From positions 1-64,000 of the forward strand of contig CAZWMY010000004.1 in assembly GCA_964635025.1 (NCBI GenBank): a stretch of DNA of 64,000 nucleotides, written 5' to 3'. Source of the stretch: Desulfobacula sp964635025 (GTDB lineage Bacteria > Desulfobacterota > Desulfobacteria > Desulfobacterales > Desulfobacteraceae). The translations under genes and the position numbers were made by a program. The notes beneath the pieces were generated by a model that saw only the letters and a program-made list of their open reading frames with translations, had not been told where the DNA came from and did no database searches. Below are positions 1 to 8,593 of this stretch, piece by piece; position 1 is the first letter of the stretch, and each line of letters begins with the position of its first letter.

Positions 1-33
1 CAACCGGCATTTTCAGATCTCCTGATTAACGTT

Positions 34-210
34 CTACTTTATTTTTTTGTCTTTCTCAGAATCACAGGTGCACCCAGGGGCTTCTTTTTCAGAACCGCAG
101 ATACACCCATGGTCCTCTTTTTTCCCATGGCATTCCTCAACCTGATCAGGGGTACAGTTTTCAGGCTTGTCTTTCAGTTTTTCCGGATGTTGGCATTTGC
201 AGTCACACAT
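34..210 (-). CDS. small cysteine-rich protein, 58 aa
   Basis: Short reading frame from an ATG at 210 to TAG at 34, preceded by a strong AAGGAG ribosome site about 6 bases upstream. The translation has nine cysteines in 58 residues (C2, C4, C6, C19, C27, C36, C38, C47, C49), several as CxC pairs, with His, Glu and Lys between them, and no signal peptide or membrane segment. The phrase NCTPDQVEECHG recalls small Cys-rich proteins of anaerobic deltaproteobacteria that I remember only as uncharacterised. It follows the exported deaminase-like gene by about 50 bases and is the last gene of the operon visible here. Cysteine spacing suggests metal binding (metallothionein-like or metal chaperone); that role is inference. 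Confidence 0.7.
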   Translation of the reverse strand: MCDCKCQHPEKLKDKPENCTPDQVEECHGKKEDHGCICGSEKEAPGCTCDSEKDKKIK

Positions 211-261
211 GATGATCTCCTTTATTTTTTGGTTATAAGTTCGATTTTAAAAATTAGCTAG

Positions 262-969
262 TCATTTTTTTACCCTGTTCTTTGCAAAACCCCGGCTGGA
301 AAAATTAAACAGATCAATGGCGATCTGCCGGAGTTCATCTGAACAGTCAGCCGGCCGGAATTCCCGGTCAGCAGCAAATTCTTTCCAGAACGGGGGAAAA
401 TTATCGAGACGGGTGACCATGCCGCCTTCTTTATCCTCCACCACATAAAGAACGGTTTTTATCCCTGAGTTGATGATGCGGGTCAGGCACATGGGGCAAG
501 GCTCAACAGATGTCACCAGGACCAGGTTTTTGCATTCCCGCGGGTTGTTGAAATTATCCGGGTCGTTCATCTTTTTTGCCCGGTCTTCATATTTATTGAG
601 CAGATCCATTTCCGCATGAAAATCACTGCGAAAATGCGGGGAGAACTGGCGGTTCCGGCCATATTCCACAATCTCTCCCGTGGTGCTGTCCACAAGACAG
701 GCCCCGATGCCGCCGGAGCCTTCCCGGATGGATTCCAGAGCGCTTTTCACCACCACCAGGGCGTAAGCCTCATCTTTATGCTGTTTTTCAATGGTATGAG
801 CTGCAACCCTCTTCTCAAGCGCTGCGAGCTTTTCCGCCCTGTCGGCAAAAGCAGGCTTGCAGCAAAAAAGAAAAACAAAAGCCAGCATCACCCCGGCAAG
901 GATGCCTTTTCTCCAAAACCGTTCTTCTTCCTGTCCTTCATGCTCTTCATGGTAAAAATCACATTCCAT
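262..969 (-). CDS. exported cytidine/guanine deaminase-like protein (CDA fold)
   Basis: 235 aa. Residues about 21-42 form a hydrophobic segment ending in an Ala-x-Ala-like site (KPAFA), so the product is probably exported or membrane anchored. The body carries the zinc deaminase signature of the CDA superfamily: HAEMD (about residue 117) supplies His and catalytic Glu, and PCPMC (about 158) supplies the two zinc cysteines. Family members (nucleoside, guanine and tRNA adenosine deaminases) are normally cytoplasmic, so an exported version is unusual. The ATG at 969 overlaps the 3' end of the preceding gene by 11 bases, which supports co-translation. Substrate unknown; a role in altering the transported ligand is inference. 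Confidence 0.72.
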   Translation of the reverse strand: MECDFYHEEHEGQEEERFWRKGILAGVMLAFVFLFCCKPAFADRAEKLAALEKRVAAHTIEKQHKDEAYALVVVKSALESIREGSGGIGACLVDSTTGEIVEYGRNRQFSPHFRSDFHAEMDLLNKYEDRAKKMNDPDNFNNPRECKNLVLVTSVEPCPMCLTRIINSGIKTVLYVVEDKEGGMVTRLDNFPPFWKEFAADREFRPADCSDELRQIAIDLFNFSSRGFAKNRVKK

Positions 970-2131
970 ATTTGTCCATCCTGTGAATCACACCCAAACA
1001 CCCCTGGTTAAACAAATTGCGTGCAAAGCATTCGATACTGATATCCACGCCGAACATCATGTGCATGAACATGCTCCGGTTGCCCACGGCAATGCTTTTC
1101 CCCGGATAGTCCAAGGCCAAAGTATTTTCAGGAATAGAGAGCATATAGCCGGAAAAAGGAAATTTCGTGATTTCCGCATCCCGGTCAAAGGACCGGTATC
1201 CGGCAGGATAGGCAAAGGGTTCGTGTTTCCCGGTGGAAAGGGTCAGATAGAAACTATCTCCCGGCTCATTGCAGAACCAGCCGCAGCCGTTTTTGCACAT
1301 GGAGTGACCGGCCGGGAAAAACTCTTTTCCAACCCCTTCCACCAGGATCAGGGCAATCTTGTGATGAATAAGGTTTGACCGAACCAATTGTTTGATTCCC
1401 CTAAGATCATCAAGTTTGCCCAAACCCGTGTATACCGGAACCTTAAAATTATTTTCAGGGATATTCACAGGCTTTCTTAAAGTCGTTCCCATGGTCTTAA
1501 AGGTATACCCCTCCTTTGAAACCACCAAAAAATCGGGCATGAGCGCTTCATCCTGGTGAATCCGGACATCCGGCTCTTCTGACCTGAAAAGATCGATCCA
1601 CTCGGCCCTTGTGACGATTCGCTCAATTTTTCCCTCTGCCACAAACCCATGAAGCAGCTTCATATCATCTTTGCTTGGCTGATGAACCCCGCAATACCGG
1701 GCCGACCAGTTGGAAGAAACAGCAAGCCCGTTAATCCCGGAAAGATTCATTTCTCCTTTTAAGGGAACCATTCCTCCCGTACCCACAATCACCGGGGTAT
1801 AGCTGGATATCTCAATAAATTTTCGGGCTTCTGCCATGGCATTGGCACACATTTTTTCCCAGTCTTCTTTTGAATGGGCAAAATGCCGGTGACTAAAAAA
1901 CTGCTGGACATAGCTCAAACAAACCAGGTTCGGCTCATACTGATCAATCAGGTCCAGAGCCGTCCGGGTCACCCATTCATTGGCCTTTTCATCCACATCA
2001 CCCGGGTACGGATTCCAGCTTAAGACCTTGCTGACCATGTCGGCAATTGCGCCGGGTTCTTCCATCTGCTGCCCTGACTCAAGATCAAACCGGTTCTGCC
2101 ACTGTCTGGCATCAATAATGGCAAGACTCAT
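959..2131 (-). CDS. conserved protein of unknown function, 390 aa
   Basis: I do not recognise the family. The protein is soluble, with no signal peptide or membrane segment. Visible elements are an N-terminal Asp-rich start (AIIDARQW), a GTGGMVPLKG loop near residue 139 that could be a substrate or phosphate loop, a short Cys motif CKNGCGWFC near residues 298-306, and a C-terminal region rich in Met, His and aromatics. The gene starts one base after the stop of the radical SAM gene and overlaps the deaminase-like gene, so the three are very probably translated together and work in one pathway. The Cys cluster could hold a metal or Fe-S centre; this is a guess. No close alternative can be offered. 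Confidence 0.7.
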   Translation of the reverse strand: MSLAIIDARQWQNRFDLESGQQMEEPGAIADMVSKVLSWNPYPGDVDEKANEWVTRTALDLIDQYEPNLVCLSYVQQFFSHRHFAHSKEDWEKMCANAMAEARKFIEISSYTPVIVGTGGMVPLKGEMNLSGINGLAVSSNWSARYCGVHQPSKDDMKLLHGFVAEGKIERIVTRAEWIDLFRSEEPDVRIHQDEALMPDFLVVSKEGYTFKTMGTTLRKPVNIPENNFKVPVYTGLGKLDDLRGIKQLVRSNLIHHKIALILVEGVGKEFFPAGHSMCKNGCGWFCNEPGDSFYLTLSTGKHEPFAYPAGYRSFDRDAEITKFPFSGYMLSIPENTLALDYPGKSIAVGNRSMFMHMMFGVDISIECFARNLFNQGCLGVIHRMDKYGM

Positions 2132-3142
2132 TTATACACTCTCCTTTTCCCGTTTTTCACACCAGCCCACCTTGGTTCCCAGCATGGCAATCTTTGTTCC
2201 ACAGCTTGAGCAGACATTGCCGGGCGCGAGAAACTCATCCAGCCGGTCCCCGGAACACCCCAGGCTGAATCTTTTAATGACAACATCCCCGCAATTGGGA
2301 CAAAGCGTATTCACCCAGTTAGACCCCACAAAATTATGAAAATAGATATACGGCAGATAATTTCTTGCCGATTCCAGGGCATCATTCATCTTTTTAATAT
2401 CCGGATATTTGAATTCCTTCATGTCATGCTCGGGCAAAAGCCGGAACACATGCCAGAGAATTTCAGGGCTGATATCACAGATGAATTCGGCAATATCGGT
2501 GAGCTCATGATCATTGACATTTTCAACGACCGGCGAGGCAATCTCAATATGGCAATGCTGGGAAAGGGTATAAATATTTCTCAGAATAGGATCAATGCTG
2601 TTCACCCCCACATATTCCTTGTAAAATGCATTGGAAAAGCCTTTTAAGCCCACATGGACAAAGGAAAAAATCTCAGCCAGCATCAGGGTGGATTCTTCCG
2701 TGGTATAGCCATTGGTGAGGCAGCCCATGGGAATGCCTTCTCTTTTTGCATGTTCCGACACCCGCAGGAGGCTTGGCAAAGAAACCGCCGGTTCATTGAC
2801 ATTAAAAATGATATTGTGGCATCCGAGCTTTTTTGCCATGGCCACCAGTTTTTCCCCTGAAAATTCAAACATGACGTCCTGGACATCGGCCGGGTCCTGA
2901 CAGGCGATAAAGGAATTGGAGCAGTATTTGCACCTGAAATTGCAGCCGGCAGTCCCGATAATCATGGACGGTGATCCGGGATAAGCATGATAAAACGGGA
3001 CCGATTCGATCCTTGAAGGCGAATAGGTGCACCATTTGTCCGGGTAGAGTTCAGCCACCTTTCCTCCCACATCTTTGTACATGCCGCAAAAACTTTTTCC
3101 CTTTGTCAGATCACATTTGTGTTCGCAAAAATTACATTTCAT
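2132..3142 (-). CDS. radical SAM enzyme, COG1180 (PflA/AmmeMemoRadiSam-like)
   Basis: 336 aa. The N-terminus has a Cys cluster (C3, C6, C10, C19). The radical SAM motif Cx3Cx2C is at C67, C71 and C74 (GCNFRCKYC), preceded by FYHAYPGS as in the COG1180 family, and FNVNEPAVS is a typical later strand. The C-terminus has a zinc-ribbon-like CPNC...CSSC pair. Family members generate a 5'-deoxyadenosyl radical from SAM; some activate glycyl radical enzymes, but no glycyl radical enzyme is in this window. It sits directly downstream of an importer ATPase (11 bases) and has a paralogue at 25823-27592 that is fused to a ligand-binding domain. Chemistry on the imported ligand is therefore a reasonable inference. 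Confidence 0.85.
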   Translation of the reverse strand: MKCNFCEHKCDLTKGKSFCGMYKDVGGKVAELYPDKWCTYSPSRIESVPFYHAYPGSPSMIIGTAGCNFRCKYCSNSFIACQDPADVQDVMFEFSGEKLVAMAKKLGCHNIIFNVNEPAVSLPSLLRVSEHAKREGIPMGCLTNGYTTEESTLMLAEIFSFVHVGLKGFSNAFYKEYVGVNSIDPILRNIYTLSQHCHIEIASPVVENVNDHELTDIAEFICDISPEILWHVFRLLPEHDMKEFKYPDIKKMNDALESARNYLPYIYFHNFVGSNWVNTLCPNCGDVVIKRFSLGCSGDRLDEFLAPGNVCSSCGTKIAMLGTKVGWCEKREKESV

Positions 3143-3153
3143 AGACTCACCTT

Positions 3154-3942
3154 TTAATTCATATTTACCGGGATTTGTTTGGGGATCACCACAAACACCC
3201 CTTTTTTTGTCACATCACATTCAATATTATCTCCCAGGACACAGGAAAGAACCTCGTTGGTAAGGATCGCCCCGGTTTCTCCCGCGGCCCTGACAGTGCC
3301 TTCATGGATCAGGATCACATCATCGCAGTAATAATGGGCGAGATTGGGATCATGAAGGGTGATCAGAACCGTCATGTTTCGTTTTCTTGCCAGCCCCTGC
3401 ATAAGCGCCATGATCTTGTGCTGGTTGGCAAAATCCAGATGGGAATTGGGTTCGTCCAGCAGCATGATGGGCGTGTCCTGGAAAAGGCCCCGGGCCAGCA
3501 TGACCAGCTGGCGCTCTCCGCCGGACAGGGTATTGAACGGCCTTTTGGCCATGTGGCCAATTCCGGTTTCGCCCATGGCGTCCATGGCTTTTTGTTTTTC
3601 TTTTTTTGATGGGGCGGCCCAGGCCTTGATCCTTGCAGCCCCGGCCATCAGGACCATATCAAGACATGAAAAAGAGAACGGGGAAAAACTCACTTGCGGG
3701 ACAACGCTGATCATCCTTGCAATCTTATCCCGGCTCAGTTTTTTGATATCCTTACCCAGGATGGTAATGGTTCCCTCATTGGAGGGCAAAAGCCCGTTGA
3801 TGCACCGGAGCAGAGTGGTTTTGCCCGAGCCGTTGCGTCCCATGAGGGCGCAAATCCTGCCCGGCCCCACACTCACATTGATCTTGGAAATCACGGGAGC
3901 GCCACCATAACCCACACTGACATTTTCAACCCTGAGATTCAT
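3154..3942 (-). CDS. ABC importer ATPase, FecE/BtuD type (system 1)
   Basis: 262 aa. Walker A GRNGSGKTT near residues 35-43, signature LSGGERQ near 139, Walker B IMLLDEP with the following NSHLD, and an H-loop histidine in TLHDPN. Length and order fit the FecE/BtuD family, which powers uptake of iron chelates, haem, cobamides and some other metal complexes. The ATG at 3942 lies inside the 3' end of the permease gene, so translational coupling is likely. It belongs with the permease at 3926-4951 and the lipoprotein at 4948-5976. Substrate cannot be read from the ATPase. Confidence 0.92.
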   Translation of the reverse strand: MNLRVENVSVGYGGAPVISKINVSVGPGRICALMGRNGSGKTTLLRCINGLLPSNEGTITILGKDIKKLSRDKIARMISVVPQVSFSPFSFSCLDMVLMAGAARIKAWAAPSKKEKQKAMDAMGETGIGHMAKRPFNTLSGGERQLVMLARGLFQDTPIMLLDEPNSHLDFANQHKIMALMQGLARKRNMTVLITLHDPNLAHYYCDDVILIHEGTVRAAGETGAILTNEVLSCVLGDNIECDVTKKGVFVVIPKQIPVNMN

Positions 3943-4951
3943 GTGAAAACCTCGCTTTCCCGGCGCTGATCACCAGATACCCTAAAAAAGGAGCGCCGAA
4001 TATGGATGTGACAATACTGATGGGGATTTCAGAAAGCATGACGCTTCTGGCCACCGTATCCATGATCATCAGAAATATTCCCCCCAAAACCGCTGTCATG
4101 GGGATAAGCCGCCGGTGCTCGGAGCCTGATAGATATCTGGCGATATGGGGGACAATGAGTCCAATCCAAGCCACATTTCCTACGGCCGACACAGAAGTGG
4201 CCACCATGAGGGTACTGATCAACACATAGAAAATCCGCCAGCGGACCACATGCACGCCCATGGACTGTGCATCCTCTTCACCCTGGGTCATGATATTCAA
4301 GCGCCAGGAAAAAATCATGACCAGAATAATTCCCGGAAAAAGAATGGGCACGATCCCCCGGACCTTGACCCAGGAGGCGGTATTAAAACTGCCCATGGTC
4401 CAGAACACGATCTGGGCCAGCTGGTCATATGGATTGGCAATATACATGATAAAGGAAAGCCCTGCCTGAAAAATGGCGGAAATCACAATTCCGGAGATGA
4501 CCAGAACCGAAGGAGAACTATCCCGGCTCAAGGATGCCAGGATATAAGCCAAAGTGACGGCCGTGATGCCAAAACAAAAAGCGCTGGTCTGGATGACAAG
4601 GGCAAGGGGCGTTAAAAACATGATGGCCAGGGCCGCGCCAAAACCCGAACCTGCTGTTACGCCGAGGATATCCGGCGCAGCCAGGGGGTTCCTGAAAAGA
4701 GCCTGGAACACTGCGCCTGCCGTGGAAATCCCGGCACCCACAAAAACACTCAGGATAATTCTAGGCACCCGGACATTCCAGAAAATCGTCATCATATCGG
4801 CTGGTGCTGAAAAAAACCGGTTTTCAAATCCAAAAGGATATAAAAGCAGCCCTGCCACCTGGCCCGGCTCAATGGGATAGCGGCCCATGCAAAGACAGAT
4901 GAACAAAATTACAGGAAAAACCAGCCCGCCGATGATCAGTATTTTTTTCAA
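3926..4951 (-). CDS. FecCD/BtuC-type permease (system 1)
   Basis: 341 aa, strongly hydrophobic, about ten membrane segments as usual for the family. Family landmarks are VRVPRIILSVFVGAG, the GAVFQALFRNPLAAPDILG stretch and the C-terminal WIGLIVPHIAR. It begins with TTG at 4951, overlapping the TGA of the binding-protein gene (TTGA), and its 3' end overlaps the ATPase gene. It forms the inner-membrane channel for the ligand delivered by the adjacent lipoprotein. The window has six paralogous permeases, and this one shows no internal damage. Confidence 0.92.
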   Translation of the reverse strand: MKKILIIGGLVFPVILFICLCMGRYPIEPGQVAGLLLYPFGFENRFFSAPADMMTIFWNVRVPRIILSVFVGAGISTAGAVFQALFRNPLAAPDILGVTAGSGFGAALAIMFLTPLALVIQTSAFCFGITAVTLAYILASLSRDSSPSVLVISGIVISAIFQAGLSFIMYIANPYDQLAQIVFWTMGSFNTASWVKVRGIVPILFPGIILVMIFSWRLNIMTQGEEDAQSMGVHVVRWRIFYVLISTLMVATSVSAVGNVAWIGLIVPHIARYLSGSEHRRLIPMTAVLGGIFLMIMDTVARSVMLSEIPISIVTSIFGAPFLGYLVISAGKARFSHESQG

Positions 4952-5976
4952 TCGAGCCTGCCTCCCAGCTCTTCAAAGGAAAACCCTGCAAATTGTTTGT
5001 AAAACGCATTGGCTGTCGCCATCATATCGATATCGGCAAAAAGTTCGGGATAAAGGGTTTTGGCTGACCACACCACCCCCAGAACACAGTGGGGAGCCGG
5101 AAAATCCCACCACCCGATATTGGAGGGAAAGGTAAATATCTTTTTCTCTTTTATGGCGGTTATGGTCTGGAACTGGGGATTTTCCAAAATCTTGTCCTTG
5201 CCGTAAACATCCAGATAGGAACCAAGGAAAATCACATCCGGGTTCCATTTTGCAATCTGCTCCGGAGACACATCAGCCCAGAATCCGGTTAATTCGCTTG
5301 CCACATTGACGGCACCGGACAAATTCAGGATCTCGGTTTGAAGCATATTGCCCGTGGCAACGGAAAAAATACTTCTGGGTCCGGCAAACATGACGGCAAT
5401 GGGTTTTTCCACGTGGTCTTTCAACCGGTTTTGCACCATGACAATAAGATCCTGGCAGGATTTGATATAGGCCTCACCCTTATCTTTCACATCCAGGGCA
5501 TCAGCCATCAGGCGGATGGCGGTATAGCTTTCTTCAATGGTTTCCCCTTTTATGGCCACCACCGGGATTCCGGCATTTTTATACTGATCGATCTGAGATT
5601 TGTCCATGGACGCATAGGTAAATATAATTTCAGGGTTCAGGCTGATGAGGCCTTCAATGTTCACCCCGTGGGAGTCCATGAGCTTGGGAAGATCAAAAAA
5701 GGCCGGATCGATTTTGGACCTGGCCTCGGCTTCTTTTCCGTAAATGCCCCTATCCACCAGGAGCGCCTGAAGACCCAGGGCATACACGATTTTACCACCA
5801 AAATGGTGGAGTGCTGCAATTTTTTTAGGATGTATGGGAATCACCACTTCTCTTCCCAGCTGATCCTTGATCGTTCGTGTTTTTGCCTTTTTTTCCGAAA
5901 TAAAATCACACCCTGAAATAAAACACAGCAACAGGCAAAAAAGGACCAGCACACTGGAAAATTTACATATTTTCAT
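4948..5976 (-). CDS. periplasmic ligand-binding lipoprotein, FecB/BtuF type (system 1)
   Basis: About 342 aa from an ATG at 5976 that overlaps the TGA of the methyltransferase gene (TGATG); a GGAGG site lies just upstream, so this start is preferred to the TTG at 5988. A lipobox (CFISGC) follows the signal segment, so it should be lipid anchored. The mature part begins TRTIKDQLGREVVIP, the usual opening of class III binding proteins (PF01497, chelate, cobamide or haem binding), with a single long helix between two lobes. It has IEGLISLNPEIIFTY, the family's NPDLI-type strand. It delivers ligand to the permease encoded immediately downstream. Confidence 0.9.
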   Translation of the reverse strand: MKICKFSSVLVLFCLLLCFISGCDFISEKKAKTRTIKDQLGREVVIPIHPKKIAALHHFGGKIVYALGLQALLVDRGIYGKEAEARSKIDPAFFDLPKLMDSHGVNIEGLISLNPEIIFTYASMDKSQIDQYKNAGIPVVAIKGETIEESYTAIRLMADALDVKDKGEAYIKSCQDLIVMVQNRLKDHVEKPIAVMFAGPRSIFSVATGNMLQTEILNLSGAVNVASELTGFWADVSPEQIAKWNPDVIFLGSYLDVYGKDKILENPQFQTITAIKEKKIFTFPSNIGWWDFPAPHCVLGVVWSAKTLYPELFADIDMMATANAFYKQFAGFSFEELGGRLD

Positions 5977-6809
5977 CACACCTCCCAATAGACAAGGGCT
6001 GACCGGTTGCCGATGGGCCAGACATATTTGCCGTTTTCAAAGGTTAAATTATGGTTCAGCAAATCCGTTAAAAAAAGATCATATTCCGTGTTTTCTGAAA
6101 GCCCCAACCGGTTTTTAATTTCAGTAAGGGCCTCTTCAAAAGATTCATTGGCCCAGCCAGGCCAGTTTCCATAGGCCTCCATGATCACATCCGGGTAAAT
6201 ATCCATGGTAAGAAGAATATTATAGGCAATCTGGAAATTCGGGCTGTCATAGGGCTGGCCGAAGATTTTTTTGGCGGCAACAGCCATGACCGCATTGGCC
6301 AAAGGAGCCCGCATGAGAAGGATGCAGGCTTTTTTTGCCACAGCACACATTTTCTCCACAAAGGCCTTAAAATCCCCCACTCCGTACATGGAATGGGAAG
6401 CCAGGACAAAATCATGGGGTTCGATATCATCTTCAGGCCAGTGGCCGGTGACAATATCGATATTGGTAATCCTTTGTTTTTCGATTTTTTCTTTGAGCAC
6501 CTCCTGCATGGCAAGGGAAGGTTCAAAGGCCGTCACCTTTGATGCATAGGGGGCTGCAAACACAGACCATTTCCCGGTTCCGGCCCCGATGTCGAGAAGG
6601 CTTGATCCCGGGTGATCCAAAAGTTTTTTGACCAGAAAATCCCGGGACGAATCCGGTTTTGACCATCTTTCATCCACCATTTTATCAAAATCCTTGGCCT
6701 TGTGTTTCCAGAAATCATCTTCTTTTGTTTCCTTCTTCCGGGAAAAGGCTTTGTTCTGAATCTCAGAAAGATCTTTCCACAATTTACACCAGTCAGTTAT
6801 CCGTTCCAT
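5976..6809 (-). CDS. class I SAM-dependent methyltransferase
   Basis: 277 aa. The SAM-binding motif I is SLLDIGAGTGKWSVFA near residue 75, followed by an acidic loop (AFEPS) and the family's D/N-rich motif near VLASHSM. No membrane segment or signal. It lies between the ATPase of system 2 (16 bases upstream) and the lipoprotein of system 1 (overlapping), so it belongs to the importer operon rather than being a bystander. The substrate is unknown; family membership alone allows small molecules, proteins or RNA. Location suggests methylation of the imported ligand or its metal, which is inference. Confidence 0.82.
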   Translation of the reverse strand: MERITDWCKLWKDLSEIQNKAFSRKKETKEDDFWKHKAKDFDKMVDERWSKPDSSRDFLVKKLLDHPGSSLLDIGAGTGKWSVFAAPYASKVTAFEPSLAMQEVLKEKIEKQRITNIDIVTGHWPEDDIEPHDFVLASHSMYGVGDFKAFVEKMCAVAKKACILLMRAPLANAVMAVAAKKIFGQPYDSPNFQIAYNILLTMDIYPDVIMEAYGNWPGWANESFEEALTEIKNRLGLSENTEYDLFLTDLLNHNLTFENGKYVWPIGNRSALVYWEV

Positions 6810-6824
6810 ATGTCACCTGTCTTT

Positions 6825-7598
6825 TTACATTGTCCGTACAAAAGGCCCATGATCTGTCCGGACCACTTCAACACTGCCGCCATAGGTTTTTGTCAATAAA
6901 TCATTGGTCAGTACTTCTTCAGCTTTTCCAAATGCCACGAGTTCCCCTTTTTTTACCAGCATGATCCCATGGGCAACGGCAGCGGCTGCATTGGGGTCGT
7001 GGGTGGTAAACACCACGGTCCGGCCCTGTTCTGCAATGGTTTTCATGAGGATCAGCATCCGCCGCGTATTCATCAGATCCAGATGGGAACAGGGCTCGTC
7101 CAAGAGCAGGATTTCCGGGGCCTGGGCCAGGGCCCGCGCCACATGGACCAGTTGTTTTTCTCCGCTGCTGAGCCGGGTGAGGGTCTTTTTTGCCATGTGG
7201 GCCATACCCACAGTGGCAAGGGCGATTTCCACCGCCTCCCTGTCTGCCGGACCCGGAATCGTGAGGAGCCCCAGATGCGGGGCCCGGCCCAGAAGGACAT
7301 ATTCTTCAACACTCAGATCAAAAGGCACGGTCTCGTTCTGGGACACCATGCCGATGAGCTGTTTGATCCTCCCGGTTTTGTAATTTGATACCGGCTTTTC
7401 AAAAAAATAAACTTCTCCCTGGTTTGGGGGATAAAGCCCTAAAAGGATATACAAAAGCGTGGTCTTTCCAACCCCGTTGGCTCCTAAAATGGCGGTTACG
7501 GTGCCGGGGGCAAGGCAAAAATTCATTTCGGAAATGACCGGTTCGCTTTCTTTATCATAGGCAAAGCTTAAATTTTGAATGGCCACGGCTGTTTTCAT
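6825..7598 (-). CDS. ABC importer ATPase, FecE type (system 2)
   Basis: 257 aa. Walker A GANGVGKTT, signature LSSGEKQ (Ser instead of the usual second Gly), Walker B ILLLDEP and an H-loop in TTHDPN. It starts two bases after the permease gene ends. It is the energy-coupling subunit of the second of three importers in this operon. The altered signature residue is seen in some family members and need not abolish activity. Confidence 0.92.
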   Translation of the reverse strand: MKTAVAIQNLSFAYDKESEPVISEMNFCLAPGTVTAILGANGVGKTTLLYILLGLYPPNQGEVYFFEKPVSNYKTGRIKQLIGMVSQNETVPFDLSVEEYVLLGRAPHLGLLTIPGPADREAVEIALATVGMAHMAKKTLTRLSSGEKQLVHVARALAQAPEILLLDEPCSHLDLMNTRRMLILMKTIAEQGRTVVFTTHDPNAAAAVAHGIMLVKKGELVAFGKAEEVLTNDLLTKTYGGSVEVVRTDHGPFVRTM

Positions 7599-7599
7599 A

Positions 7600-8592
7600 T
7601 CATCCTTTTTTAAGCTGCAGCTGCCGGTTCATTAAAAAGAAAAGGAAGAGTCCTGCGCCGATAAAAGAAGTCAGAATCCCCAAAGGGACCTCTCCTGAAA
7701 GAAGGGTCCTTGAGATATCATCACAGAACAAAAGGAAAAACCCGCCCAGCATGAGGGATACAGGCAATGCAACCTGTGCATCCGACCCTGAGAGGCGTCT
7801 GGCCATGTGCGGGACGATAAGCCCCACCCACCCGACCTGGCCGGTCTTGGAGACCACGGCAGATGTGGCCAGGACTGCCGTCAAAAGCAATAAAATTCTT
7901 TCATAAGAGGAGTTGGCCACAAGGGAAAAAATGGTCTCATCCTGCATGGACAATAGATTCAGACGCCATCGGAAAAGATAGATGATAAAAAGACAGGGAA
8001 TGCAGATGGCAGAAATCTGGATCGTGTCGATCCAAGTGATGCCCCAGAGCCCGCCCAAAAGCCAGAAAGTCAGTTCAGGCAATTCCCGCAACGGATCGGC
8101 CAGATATTTTAAAAGCCCGGTGCCCGAGGCAAACACGGCTGACACGGCAATCCCGGAAAGAATGAGCCTCAAGACCCAGTCACCGAATTTAATACGCGTG
8201 GCAATGAACCAGGACAGGCCGAGGCCTGAAAAGGCGAAGAGAGCCGCAGACCCCTGGATGGCAGGTACAGTCCCACCCAGGATCACGATTCCCAGAGACG
8301 CACCAAAGGCAGCGCCGCCGGAAACCCCCAAAAAACCCGCATCCACAAGGGGATTTCTGAAAATCATCTGGAACACCGTACCGGAAGCAGCCAGGACCAT
8401 ACCTGTGACAAAGGCCATGATGATTCTTGGAATACGGATATCCATGATCACGTTCTGGACCAGCCTGTCGTTTAAAATGTCTGAAAGACTTGTGATGAAA
8501 GGCGCCGGGTATCTGCCGAAAAATACGGAACCCAAGATGAGACCGATGGTGCAAAACAAAACAAGAGAGATTTTGATTTTGCTGAATCTCAT
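7600..8592 (-). CDS. FecCD-type permease (system 2)
   Basis: About 330 aa from the ATG at 8592, which follows the binding-protein stop (TAATATG); a longer frame from 8640 would overlap that gene by 47 bases and is less likely. Landmarks are IRIPRIIMAFVTGM, GTVFQMIFRNPLVDAGFLG and WVGLIVPHMAR, with a hydrophobic profile of about ten segments and a basic C-terminal tail. Channel subunit for the substrate of system 2. Confidence 0.9.
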   Translation of the reverse strand: MRFSKIKISLVLFCTIGLILGSVFFGRYPAPFITSLSDILNDRLVQNVIMDIRIPRIIMAFVTGMVLAASGTVFQMIFRNPLVDAGFLGVSGGAAFGASLGIVILGGTVPAIQGSAALFAFSGLGLSWFIATRIKFGDWVLRLILSGIAVSAVFASGTGLLKYLADPLRELPELTFWLLGGLWGITWIDTIQISAICIPCLFIIYLFRWRLNLLSMQDETIFSLVANSSYERILLLLTAVLATSAVVSKTGQVGWVGLIVPHMARRLSGSDAQVALPVSLMLGGFFLLFCDDISRTLLSGEVPLGILTSFIGAGLFLFFLMNRQLQLKKG

Positions 8593-8593
8593 A

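Noticed and set aside
616..1378. Long plus-strand reading frames opposite the first operon
   Set aside because: They are antisense to well-supported genes, with no ribosome sites and no family resemblance; the same applies to other opposite-strand frames throughout the window.
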